DNA from: Verrucomicrobiota bacterium
GTDB taxonomy: Bacteria > Verrucomicrobiota > Verrucomicrobiia > Opitutales > Opitutaceae
DNA: 44,301 bases
Direction: 5' to 3'
NCBI GenBank assembly: GCA_023426435.1
Contig: JAFAAS010000016.1
Location: 1-44,301, forward strand
Part shown: piece after piece, positions 7,567-18,900 of the stretch
How positions within the stretch are numbered: the stretch's first letter is position 1
Layout of the letters: each line of letters opens with the position of its first letter
The notes under the pieces: model-generated
Told to the model about the DNA's origin: nothing
The model's database searches: none
What the model saw: only the letters and a program-made list of their open reading frames with translations
Program-made: the position numbers and the translations under genes

Positions 7567-8596
7567 AAAAGAGGTCAGGCCGATGTTTGTTGCTCGATCC
7601 TACTCCTCGTGCGACTCAGATGCGCTCTCAACGCGTGAGGGCTTCCCATCGCCAATCGTTCCGCGATCCATCCATGAGGCGCGCCCACCGTCCGCCGCAA
7701 TTCTACCGCCAAGCCTCGCTTCCAAGCCGCTCCTTTCGAATCAGCTGCCGCGTCCTCCAAGCTCTTGCCTGCGGCACTGAGCAACGTGCTGAGCTTCTCC
7801 TGCCAGCGCGCTTCCTTCAACTCCCGAATCTCCCCCGCGGCGTACCCGGAATCCAGTTTCAGATGCGCATGATCCCGCGCTATCGCCTTTCGCCACGCAT
7901 CGGTTCCGATCGCCCAGCCGCGCGACATCTGTTCGAAGCCGAGTTCTTTCTGCCGTGCCTCGTCCTCCGCCAGCTCCGCCAAACCCGCCACATAGCTGCG
8001 CCAACCCGCCGCTGAATCCACCAGCCCCAAGCGGCCCAGCCAATCCCCAGCTGAAAACCACACCGGTCGCTCCGGCTTCGTGAATCGCCTCAAACTGCTC
8101 CAGCGAAAGCGTGCCACCTGCTCCGCTGCGACGATCCGCGCCCGCACCGGGTTCAGATGGATGTAGTCGACGACTCGTATCAGCGCCGCGTCGTCCTCGA
8201 TCAGCAGCGCCTGATATCGTCCTTGGAACAGATGCCCGCGCTCGCCGCGCAACCGGTTGAAGCGACTCGCGAAGGTGCTCTGCAGCCAGTGCATGCCTTC
8301 AACCAGGTTCGGCTCCGGCGTCGTCAGTGCCAGGTGGAAATGATTCCGCAGGATCACGTAAGCATGCAGCTTCCAACCATGCTGCTCGCACGCCTCGTCC
8401 AACGTCACCTCAAACGCCTTGGCCGTCCCCGTAGTCTCGAACACATCGCGACGGTAATTCCCGCGATTGATCACGTGATACATCGCACCGGGAAACTGGA
8501 TCCTCAGCCGTCGCGCCACGCACCCAATTCAACAACTTACCTTCACCGCACCAACACAAAAGCAACAAACATCAGCCTGACCCCTTTGGCTCGGCT
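7567..8596 (-). mobile_element. RAYT transposon-like unit with inverted terminal repeats
   Basis: The left end (7567-7595) and right end (8561-8587) carry the same roughly 27-bp sequence in inverted orientation, with core GGGGTCAGGC and then GATGTTTGTTGCT. One Y1/HUH transposase gene lies between them. The left repeat contains the transposase stop codon. The right edge abuts a truncated second copy of the gene, and further left-end copies lie at 7225 and 7344, so several units have inserted next to or into one another. Exact outer edges and any target duplication cannot be set from one locus. Confidence 0.7.
7575..8519 (-). CDS. REP-associated tyrosine transposase (RAYT, Y1/IS200-like)
   Basis: A 314-residue HUH-type single-strand DNA transposase. 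It opens with MARRLRIQFPGAMYHVINRG, the standard start of the TnpA_REP group. NHFHLAL carries the His-x-His metal pair (HFH), GERGHLFQGRYQALLI is the conserved central segment, and VDYIHLNPVRARI holds the Tyr that I take as the nucleophile from the family pattern. The segment usually reading YxxYFN is FASRFN here. The region after residue 200 is a variable C-terminal extension. It appears intact and could be active. Such enzymes can mobilise palindromic REP elements, and the window contains such elements, but a match between this enzyme and those repeats is not shown. Confidence 0.88.
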   Translation of the reverse strand: MARRLRIQFPGAMYHVINRGNYRRDVFETTGTAKAFEVTLDEACEQHGWKLHAYVILRNHFHLALTTPEPNLVEGMHWLQSTFASRFNRLRGERGHLFQGRYQALLIEDDAALIRVVDYIHLNPVRARIVAAEQVARFRWSSLRRFTKPERPVWFSAGDWLGRLGLVDSAAGWRSYVAGLAELAEDEARQKELGFEQMSRGWAIGTDAWRKAIARDHAHLKLDSGYAAGEIRELKEARWQEKLSTLLSAAGKSLEDAAADSKGAAWKRGLAVELRRTVGAPHGWIAERLAMGSPHALRAHLSRTRSRIEQQTSA

Positions 8597-8924
8597 GGTC
8601 CTCGATCAGCAACGCCTGATATCGTCCCTGGAACAGATGCCCGCGCTCGCCACGCAGCCGATTGAAGCGACTCGCGAACGTGCTCTGCAGCCAGTGCATA
8701 CCTTCAACCAGGTTCGGCTCCGGCGTCGTCAGTGCCAGGTGGAAATGATTCCGCAGGATCACGTAGGCATGCAGCTTCCAGCCATGCTGCTCGCACGCCT
8801 CGTCCAACGTCACCTCAAACGCCTTGGCCGCTCCCGCCGTCTCGAACACATCGCGACGGTAATTCCCGCGATTGATCACGTGATACATCGCATCAGGAAA
8901 CTGGATCCTCATCCGTCGCGCCAC
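8597..8924 (-). pseudogene. Truncated second RAYT copy (5' part only)
   Basis: About 108 codons from MARRMRIQFPDAMYHVINRG to YQALLIED are nearly identical to the start of the intact RAYT. The homology then stops exactly at the right terminal repeat of the intact unit (near 8596), so the rest of the gene is missing. HFH is kept, but the NPVRA segment with its Tyr is lost. Its own right-end repeat follows at 8966-9001. This looks like an older unit disrupted by the intact one. Confidence 0.8.
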
Positions 8925-8965
8925 GCACCCAATTCAACAACTTACCTTCACCGCACCAACACAAA

Positions 8966-9018
8966 AGCAACAAACATCAGCCTGACCCCTTTGGCTCGGC
9001 TCCCCCTTTGGCTCGGCT
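8966..9018 (-). repeat. Outer right-end terminal repeat of the decayed RAYT unit
   Basis: AGCAACAAACATCAGCCTGA and the following CCCCTTTGGCTCGGCT repeat the sequence at 8561-8596. The last part, CCCCTTTGGCTCGGCT, is then repeated once more in tandem. Confidence 0.75.
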
Positions 9019-9146
9019 CCTACGACCTCAATGTGGCGAAAAACCCGACATCAATTCGGCCCGTCACACCCATCGCGGAGGAGGACAGCAGGGCTCGTGA
9101 CATCGCGAATGCGATGGCGCGAGACGTGCCGCATGGTTGCGCGTTG

Positions 9147-9920
9147 TCACTCCAGCAAACTGCGCTTCTTCATTTCAGCTACGACCTTCAAATACCACTG
9201 GTATTGCTCGCTATCGGGTTTAATCCCACGCGTGCCATATTTCTTCATCAAAGCTGCAAGATCGTAGCCCCATTTATCCTTGATAGATGGATCGGCCCCT
9301 TTCTCCAAGAGCAGATAGACAATGTCGTAATTGTTGATCGAGGCAGCCGTGGCGAGGGGAGTTTCTCCCGCGGTATCCTGGTGTGTGAGATCTGCTCCGG
9401 CTTCTGCGAGAATGCGGACGTTCTCGGTCCGGTTGTTCATGATCGCTTCGTAAATTATCGTGCGATCTCCATAGCCCACAAGAAAGTTGGCATTTCCACC
9501 GTGCTTAAGTGCAAGCCGGAGATACTCTGGAGTTTCAGCAATCGCGGCCAACTCCATCACCGACGGCGGACGTTCCCCTTTGATCAGCCCTTCTGCCGTC
9601 ACGTTTGGATTGGCGCCATTCTGGAGTAGGATTTCAAATCCTTTCAGGCTGTTCTTACCCATCGCCCAGAACAATGGCCTCATGCCATCGCGACCCGTGG
9701 CGTTCACATCTGCGCCCTGCTTTATCAGCTCGCCTATCTGGTCGGTTTTCCCGCGAGCGACCGCTTCGGCAAGTCTAACCTGCAACGGCTCGGAGAAGTA
9801 ATCCTTTGCCTTCATGCGCGACAATGCACGCCACGCCTCGGACTGCGGCTCACCGTCGCAAGAAGTTTGAAAGATGCTCATCAGGAGGACCGACACTGCC
9901 AGAAGTTTTCTCAAAATCAT
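9147..9920 (-). CDS. Ankyrin-repeat lipoprotein, candidate immunity protein
   Basis: A 257-residue protein. The N-terminus (MILRKLLAVSVLLMSIFQTSC) is a signal peptide ending in a plausible lipobox with Cys21, so the mature protein is probably a membrane-anchored lipoprotein facing the periplasm. About four ankyrin repeats follow between residues 50 and 225 (for example GADVNATGRDGMRPLFWAM, NGANPNV, GADLTHQDTAGETPLATAA, GADPSIKDKWGYDLAAL). Its ATG overlaps the TGA of the giant upstream gene (ATGA), so translation is likely coupled. Ankyrin proteins are a known class of immunity proteins in polymorphic toxin loci, and an exported one would suit a lipase acting on membranes. That role is inference; it could instead be a partner or scaffold. 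Confidence 0.8.
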   Translation of the reverse strand: MILRKLLAVSVLLMSIFQTSCDGEPQSEAWRALSRMKAKDYFSEPLQVRLAEAVARGKTDQIGELIKQGADVNATGRDGMRPLFWAMGKNSLKGFEILLQNGANPNVTAEGLIKGERPPSVMELAAIAETPEYLRLALKHGGNANFLVGYGDRTIIYEAIMNNRTENVRILAEAGADLTHQDTAGETPLATAASINNYDIVYLLLEKGADPSIKDKWGYDLAALMKKYGTRGIKPDSEQYQWYLKVVAEMKKRSLLE

Positions 9921-12900
9921 AGCCCAAGGAAGTTACTCATTAAATGACGACTCAACGGATCCTCATACCAGTGCGCGGCACCATGCGGAATCCTGGTCCC
10001 AGCTGCACTTGGTATGATAAAAGGAGTGTAATCCTGCGCCATGCTCAGAATGTCGCCTTGGATGTAATGCGCTCGGATGTCGCCAGGATCACCCGTCGCA
10101 TAGCGATTGCTTAGCCCAGCGGCATTGAAGGTGATTGCGTCTCTACCAGTCGCGTAAGAACCGGCGCTTGCCAGCCCTCCTCCAAGAGAGTGGCCGACAA
10201 TGATGAGATCTCCTCCTATAGCGCCAATCGCACGATCAGCAGCTCTCGCCAAATTGACGGCTTGCTCATACTGAGGCGATTTGAAACCGAGAGCCTGCTT
10301 AAAATTCGCCCACCAATTTGCGCCCGAAGTCGGCTGCGTGCCGCGCATGGCAAGGTAGTATTTTCCATCGGGTCCAAGATATAAGCCTGCGGCAAATCCG
10401 TTCTTGGGATCGTAAGGTATGCCGAGCTTGTTGAGCAGTCCGCCGGTGTTGTCGCCGTAAACGTCACTCGCATATTTCGCAGCAGTCCTGTCTTGATCGG
10501 TCCATGCACTGTTTGGGGCTAGGACAACAGCCCCGAGTTCAGCAACGTAGCTGCGCCATGATTTGCTGTTGGCCAGCGAGGAACGGTAGGCCTGATCGGC
10601 CGCACTCTCCACCGCTGCACTTCCATGTCCTCCATGCATCATCCAGCCGGCAATGCCGTATTCCGAGATCGCGGCTTTGCGCCTAGCTGCCTCTGCCGCC
10701 TCTTCAGCCCGACGCTTCTCTTCATCCGTGGGCTTGGGCTTTGGGTTTTCCGGCACAGGATCGATTTTAGGATCCTCATTTCGACCGAAAAGTCCCGTGA
10801 ACCAATCGGTAAACGCGTTCATCCCGAGATAATCCCAGCGATTCACGCCATCGTTACCGCAGAAGCCGTAGAGGTTGAGACCGCCGGCTTCTTCGATGGG
10901 GTCGCGGTTTAGGAAGCGGCCGAGGGTGGGAACGTAGTAGCGGTGGCCGTAATAGACGAACTCAGTCTCGGCATCCGTGTATTTGGTCGAAAAGCGGAAG
11001 GGATTTTGCGTAGCATACGCGCCTTGGGCGGAGTGCTTGCCGAAGGGGTCGTATTCGTAGGCGGCGACGGTGTTGCCGCTGCCGTCGTAAAGCGCGATCA
11101 CGTTGTGAGAGGCGTCGTAGACTGGCCGATACTGCGTTATGCCGCTATCGATCACGAGCAGTCCACCCACTCCGCCGGCACCTTGCAAGGTGCCGCTGAC
11201 ATCCAAGCCCCACGCGAAGCGGCGTTGAACCGTGTTTGATGCATCCAACTCGGCGATTAGGTTCCAGCCGTCGTAGAGGAAGCGCGTCGTGCCGCTCGGG
11301 CCGCTCTTTTCGATCCGTCGGCCGAGATAGTCGTATTTGTAGTTCCACACCGCGCCGTCTTGCGTGACTGTGATCAGGCGGTTTTCGGCGTCGTAGTCGT
11401 AGGTCCGCAAGCCGTCGGCTTTCAGGTTGCCGTTGGCATCGTAGCTGAAGGCGCCGAATCCCGGCGCGGCGGTGTATTGGTTCAGCGCGTTCGGGGTGTA
11501 GGCGCCGAATTGATCGGCGGTGCGATTGCCAATGGCATCGTAGTCGTAGTCTCGCGCCGTGCCGCCGCGCAGGCCGCCGAGGGCGCCGCCTGCGAGCAGG
11601 GCATACTTGCCGCTGTCGTCGAGCTCCATGCGGTCGGTGTAGGTGTAGTCCGTGTGCACACCCGCTTCGCTACCGCGGCCCAGCGCATTCATGTAGTTCA
11701 CACCGGTGGTTTTCTCGATGGTGCGCAGGCCAAGTCTGTTGTATCCGTCGCGGCCAACCACGGATTCGACCTGGGTGGCCGTGTCGGTGCCCCACGCGTG
11801 CTTGAGTTTGTCGAGCCGATTGCTGTCGGACAGATAATCGTAATCGCGCAGGTAGCCGCTCGCACCTTGGGTGACTTGGTCGACGAGATTCGAATTCGCC
11901 ACGTAGGTGTAGGTAAATGGCGTGCCGCCGGCATAGGCGACGCTGTTGAGCCGCATCACCGAATCGTAGCCATACGCCACATGGGTGCTGGTGTTCAGCT
12001 TCAATTCGCCAAGCGAGCCATTCGCGACACCCGCCTCCCCATACTTGTAGACATGGGTCAACGTATGAGCTCCCAACACTGCTGTCGGGGCCGAGGCGCT
12101 GGTGTCGAAGTATTCGCTCTTCAAACGCGCACTCGCACCGAGTGTTCCGGCCGCGCCGGCATCATCATAATAGTCGAACTTCCTGCGTCCCGCCGCATCC
12201 GTCACGGAGGTTGTCCGGCCGGCGCGATCATAGGTGTAGATCACGTCGGTCGTGTAGGTTTCGGCCGTGCCGGTGTAATCCACCTTGGTCAGCAGTTTCC
12301 GCGCGTCGGTGTATTCATAGTTCGTCACCCAACCGCGCGCGTCGGTGCGTTTCTTCACCTGCCCGAGATCGGTGTATTCGAAGGAGGTCGTCGCGTTCGC
12401 GGCGTCTTTCTTCGTCGTGAGCAACCCCGTGGTCGCCTGATAGGTCCACGTGGTCTTGTCGCCATCGCTCGTGAAACCGCCGGGGAGCGCGCTTCCCGTC
12501 CAACTGCCAGAGCGGTAGGTGTGCATCTCCGTCTTCTGCCCGAGCTCGTTGTAAACGTATTTCACGGGGTTGACGGTCTCTCCCCACTGGTGCGTGAGAT
12601 TGCCGGCGGGATCGTATTGGAAGTAGGCCATCTTGCCGTCCGGATTGGTCTGGGATTTCACGCGACCTGCGGTGTCGTAAGCGTATTGGGTGGTTCGAGT
12701 GTCCGGCGCAGTGGTCAACTTCAACAGCGTCGTGTTGGCGTGATATTCGTGGTCGGTCGTTCCAATCCGCGGGTCATCGGTCGCCTGCACGCGCCCGAGC
12801 GCATCGTAGGTTTGCAGCGTGACGTGCCCTTGAGCGTTCACCGATCTGATCGGCAGGCCGTTGAGCGTGACCTGCTGGAGCGTTGCGGTGGTGCCGCTCG

Positions 12901-15900
12901 CGGTGGTGCTGACCGTAACTTTCTTGCTGGTGCGGTCGACCGTCGTGGTGGAATCGGTGATGTTCTGGTCGAAATCCCGCGAGATGGCGTGCGCTATCGT
13001 CGTCGACCCAAGTCCCGTTACCTGCGTGTAGGTCTGCGACGCAAAGCGCGAAGTCGAAGCGCTCGTCCCATCATGCGGCCAGATCTTCACGCCTTCGTAG
13101 CGGTAGAGGTTGGTCGAGTAGTTCGGAGCCCCAGTCTGGAAAGCGAACTCGTATTCCTTCACATCGTAATCGGTCGACGGTTCGAGGACTCCGTTACCGT
13201 TGGCGTCGAGCCCCTCGCGAATCAGTCGAGCATAGCCGCCATCATCGTATTTGAAGATGCGCGGGAGCGCGATCGCCGTGGATCCGACCTTCGTCTCCTG
13301 CTTTGTCAGCAACGCACCGGTGTAAGTGTTGCTCACGACGCGCGTCGTGCCTGCATAGGTCGGAGTGGAGACTGAAGCCGTGCGGCCCGCCCAGTCGGTC
13401 TCCGTGGTTGCCCACTGCCCGGCGGTGGTCTGGGTGGTCTTCAGATTCCCGGTGGTTGAATCGTAAGCGTAGGTGGTGGTCGTGTCGGGCACGGCGGTGC
13501 CCGTGACGGACTTCACGCGACCGTCCTTGTGAACCTCTTCGATCTTCGTGCCGCCGCCGGGGAGCGTCGTGGTCGTTTTCGTGGCCGAGTCGTAGGTGAT
13601 GGTGGTCTTGAAGTTGCCGGGAAGCGTGCGTGTCTTCGGACGATTGGCGGTGTCGTAGGTATAGCTCGAGACGAGCGTCTCGGTCGTCCCGGTTGCGGAG
13701 ACGGTTTCCTTCACCAATCGGCCGGCTTGATCGTATTCGTAAGTGGTGGTGGTCGCCGCGATCGTGTTGGCACCTTCTGAAGCCGACGCACGCGTGACTG
13801 TGTAGACACGGTTATAGTCATCGTAAACGTAGTCGAGGCGGACACCCTGCTCATCAGATTCCCAATCTTTTCGAAAGCCTGTATAGCCTGCTTGATAGAG
13901 CACACGACCTGAGCTGTGTGTTTTCGACGTGAGATTGCCCAAGACATCGTAGCCGTGCTCCGTGGCACCAAGGGATGCGAAGGTGGTTCCGCCTTGATAG
14001 ACAAAGCTCTCCTCCCGCTTCAGACGGCCATGCTTATCGAAGGTGCGCTCGATCGCGATCGAACGGTTCGCATCCATGTCGAGTCCCTCAACCAAGCTAG
14101 AACCGTTGAAGGTGTTGATGCTCGCGCCCGTCTTGCCATTGAGTTCAGCGACAACGAGATCTTCGCCGGCAACGCGATAGCTATAGACTGTCTTCGTGCC
14201 TTCTGGACGCGTGATCGCGATAGGCTTGTCCCGCAGATCCAGATCTGCCAGGCGCCGGCTATACGCCCGCAGGATCGTGGTCAACCGCCCAACGTTAGTC
14301 GCGGGTTGCACCTTGGTTTCGGTGATCACCTGGCCGGTTGTGGGCGTCGAGTAATCGTAGAGGATATCGCCAATAGTCGTTGCTTCCTGTTTTGTGATAG
14401 CAGTTGCAGGCACAGCGCGACCATCGACCAAGTGGTTCTTGTAGGTGTAGTCGGTAACGATCGCATTCGCATCGCCAGGGCCGCCGTCGAGGAAGCCGCG
14501 GCGCACGGATTTACGCTCGCCCGCAACGAAGCCAGGGTGGGTTCCTAAGTTCGAACCGCCGCCAATATGTCTGGAACTTGTGAAGTATTCTGTTTTCGTC
14601 TGCCCGCCTGTCGAGTTCACCTCGATCGCGGGTGGGCTCAACAGACTGGAAGGACTCTCGGTGTAACGGTGCGACACGATCTGCTGATCCGCTGCTGAGC
14701 CCCGCAACACAGCCGAAGCTCCATACCTCAACTCCGTGTCTCCAGCTCCGAACTGTTGCTCCTCTTGGGCCAGGATTCCATCTGTATCCGACGGCCCTTG
14801 GTGCCGATATATCTTAACAAACGTGGGTTGATTGGTGACATCCCCGGGGCTGTTCCCGCTTGCAAACCTGATTGTCTGAAAGGTTTCCGCTCTCACAGAT
14901 GTCATCCCTTCGCGTGCAGCGGACGGCTTCCGCCAGCCCCAGTGTTTGAACGTAGCGGCATAGTCTCGTATCAGGGTGTAACTACCGTTATCCCCATTGA
15001 CGCGAGATTCACCTACTGAGCGTTCGTTCTCGAATTCGAGCACAAGCGTGTTCCCTCCGGCGGTTTGCGTGATGCTACCCGTTTTGGCCATCAACCCTCC
15101 CGCCAGGCTATATGCGACGAGCGGTGTTGTGCCTGCAAAATTCTTGAACGGACCGTCGTCCGGGTAGGTTCCGTCGGGGTAGAACCTTATCGTGATAAGA
15201 TGGCGCAGGCGATACACATCGACATACCCAGCAGGCACTCTCGCCTGGAAGCGTTTGGGATCCGAGATGTGCTCGCGGACGTCGGTCATCGCAGGGCCTT
15301 TCGAAATTGCGAAATTCATGATCCCGCCGCCGAGAACGTAATTCTGCGCGCTATAAACAATCATGCCGGCCGAATCCCCCGTGCGCGTGCCACCCAGACC
15401 GAAGCGCAGCCGCCGATGCACTTCGAGCTTCGAGGTGTCCATGACGCCGAACGGCAGGCTGCCCTCGGTCATCGCGCGCACGCGAATCTTGTTTCCACCA
15501 TTTGCGGCCGTAAGCTCCACTTTATTGATTGCGTCGGAAAACTGGATAGGCGTGCCGGATCCCGGCGCACTCAGTTCAACTCGGCTCCGCAACTCACTCT
15601 CCGTGATTCTTGGCTTCTCTGATTTTATGATAAAATCGGAGATCGAACCCGACCACGAAACGGCCACTTCGGTTTCTTCGGCGAGCTTCGCGTTGATCTC
15701 CGCATACGTGTGCACATTGGTGCCAAATGGATAGGGCTCCTGCCATTGGTCACCGGCTCCGAGGAAGCTGAACTTGTAGGGAGTGTCGCCAATCGTGAGG
15801 GTGACGTTGCCGCTACCCTTCGCAGTAACATTCAGAATGGTCTTAACCGAGTCTTCCGGAGCCCCCTTCCCCTTGGGACTTCGCCAGAGATGATATTCGT

Positions 15901-18900
15901 CGATGTCCTTCACGCCGTCGCCGTTCGCATCGGACCCCGGACTCGCTTCGATTCCGAATGCCCGCTCCCACCAGTCCGGCACGCCATCTCCGTCTCCATC
16001 TCCGTCCGCGATCGAGAAGAGGCGATCAATTGACGCCGAGGTGTAGCCGGCCTCCTCGGGAAGACTGGCCCGAATCACGACATGACCCGCTGAGTTGCCT
16101 ACCGTCACAAGTTCCCCTGCGAGAGTGATCAGACCTGCTCCCTCCACGACCTCGTAGGTCACTTTACGCCCCGATGCGGAAGTTGCTTGCAGGGTGAACT
16201 GCTCTCCGAAGCCACGAGGCCCGATATCCGGGAACGTGATTATTTCTGCACGTTGCACCGGTGTGCCACCATTGAAATGGATCAAACCGGCTTCAGCCTT
16301 CAGTTCCGAGCCATCGACGGCGCGGATGAACACCGAGTGCGCACCCTCCGCCAAGGAAGCGACAGGGAAGTGAAGTCGCCATCCGCATTCGAGCACCGAT
16401 CCCGTCGACCAGTTCCCGGCAGCGGCCTGCGCTGCGATGTCTGGACGCTGCTCCACGACAACCAGATCGTGACTTACACCGTCGATCACAACGGTGACTG
16501 CGATCGGTGCACCATCTTCGTAATCGAGTGCCCATCCCTTGGCGGAGAGAATCCCAGTCGCGGTTGAATAGGACAACGGTTCCTCGATGACGAGCTGAGG
16601 CGGCGCCATCGCGGTGAAGGTGCGTCTGACCGAGCGGGCCGGAGCGTAGCTGGAACTGCCGTTCTGCCGAGCTTCGATCGTCACCTTGCCCGGTTTCGCG
16701 ACCTTGATGGACGAAGCAGTAACAAACTCCACCTGCCCTTCGATGACATGATACGTCACCGCGTGTCCTGGAGCGGTCGTCGTCGCACCCAAGTCAAACG
16801 CTTTGTTGATCTCGCGAGGACCCGGATCGGGGAAGTTGATCACCTGGCCGTTGATGGCGTGGATCGTCAGCCGATGATTCGTGTAATCGGGCGAGTTGGC
16901 GTCCGGTCCGTTGACCACCTTGATCTCCCACGTGCCCGCCTGAGCGACGAATACACCCGTATTCACAACCCCGTGAGCATTGAAGTAGCCGCTACCCAAA
17001 TCCGTCCATTGTGACGAGCTGTTGTGCCGGGCAAACAATTTCAGAATCTGCGAGTCGTCCGGAGAAATCGAATGGTGAGCGTAAAAACTAAGATGATACC
17101 CCTGCGCCGCCACGACAGTATCAGCAGGGCGGGTGATCCAAAAGCTATCGGGTCCGCTGCTGCTGAACATCGGGCTTGTTACCGTGACGTCCTCGTGAAA
17201 GTCGCCGCCTGCTTTTGCCATAACTCGAACCGTCTTGTTCGGGAGATAGCCTGTGAACGCCAGCTGCTTGAACGGTGGCAAATTGGGATCGATGGGAAAT
17301 ACATCCCTAATCACCCATCCGCCTGTCGAATCGCTGAGCTCGTATTGAACCGGGATGCCAGCGGTAGAACGGGCGAGCAGGACGTAACCGGTGTCGGCCG
17401 GATTGGGGAACTCGATAGCGTGAGACGCCTTCAAGACACTAAACTGACGCGTGACGGCGGGAGCTCCGTCATAGTATTCATTGCCCTCCTGTCGCGCTGT
17501 CACAGTCACCGTGCCAATCCTGTCAGCCTTGAGTGCCTTGCCCGCTCCATTGCTCAGAGCATGGACAGGCTGAGCTCCCGAAATAGTATAGTCGACCGCC
17601 AAACCGGAAGTGGCCGTGCCGGTAAGAACCACCAGATCACCGTATTGCTGATTACCAGGGTTCTCGAAACGGATACTTTGAGATCCCTTTCCGATCGATA
17701 TGGTGCGAGCAGCCACAACCGAATTGTAGTTTGCGGAATCATTCGGCGTGAAATGAACCGTGATTTCCTTTGAACCAACCGTGGTGGCGACGTCTCCAGA
17801 GGCTGGCGTATATTTGAATGTGCCCTCGATAATTTGGCCGCCGACCTTTGCCACTGCTCCCCGCTGGCTCGCGCCATAGGTTTCACCATAGCGCAACGGA
17901 GTGGGGTTCCAGGTGATGTCAGGCGTGCTTCTGTTGACTACGAATGTAGCCGTGACCGTTGCGGGCGCGTAATTGTTATCTCCGGGATACCTCGCCGTAA
18001 TGGTGTGCGTGCCGGCATTCAGTTTGGTGTTAGCCGCCGGCTCATACGTGAGCGTCCCGGTCGGCAGAGGCATCAAAGGGTTGTTCGGGTGGGCGAATGT
18101 CGCCTGGAGATCGGCAGAATTAAGCGTATAGGGCCCATCCACCGTTTTTCCCGGGAATGTGCCTATGGGGATAATGCGTGTGACCACCGCATCAGCGCTG
18201 GCATCGTTTGAACGAAGATAATTCCCGCCCGCAGGTGAATAGGCAGTGACACTCACGGCTCCTGCTGCCGTTGGGGTTAAGGTGACCGACGGGCCGCTTC
18301 CGGACGCAGCGCCGGCCCAGAAGTAGCCGTTGTGACCGCCCGTGGCGGTAAACGTAACGGATTGCCCGAACGTGACCGATGGGGTGAGAGTGCTGATGGT
18401 AACATTCTGGGGCGCAGGATTGATCACGAGCGTTCCGGACGCAGAACCCGTGTAGTTGGGATCGCTGGGGGCGACAGTCGCTGTTACCGAATAGCTTCCG
18501 ACATCGATCCGGTTCCCGGTTCCATAGGTCAGCGCAATGAGCAACCCGCTCGGCGCGGTGGTGGCGTTTGCTGTTTTCACAGTGCCGTCGTAGGTGTGAC
18601 TGAGATTATTTAGCGTGATCGATGCAGTAGCTTTTGCGAAATTCACGCGCACGGTGTTCGAGTTGGCCGGATTATAGTTCGTGCTGCCCGCGCGAGTGGC
18701 ACGCACGTCAACCCAGCCGGTGCCAATGTTCGGAGTCAGAACGGCGCCGGCCAACGAGGCCGCGCCAGGGCTCGATTGTGCAACAATCGAATAGCTAAGC
18801 GCACCACCACCAGAGCCGCCCGTAGCCGTTAGCGTCTGGGGCGTTCCCATGACCTGTGGGGTCGCCGCGGTCAGCGTCAAAGCTGCTTGGTTCGCCTTGT

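Noticed and set aside
7225..7600. Repeated segments with similar spacing that could suggest a CRISPR array
   Set aside because: The three copies are long, of unequal length and homologous to the RAYT gene end, with no unique spacers of constant size.
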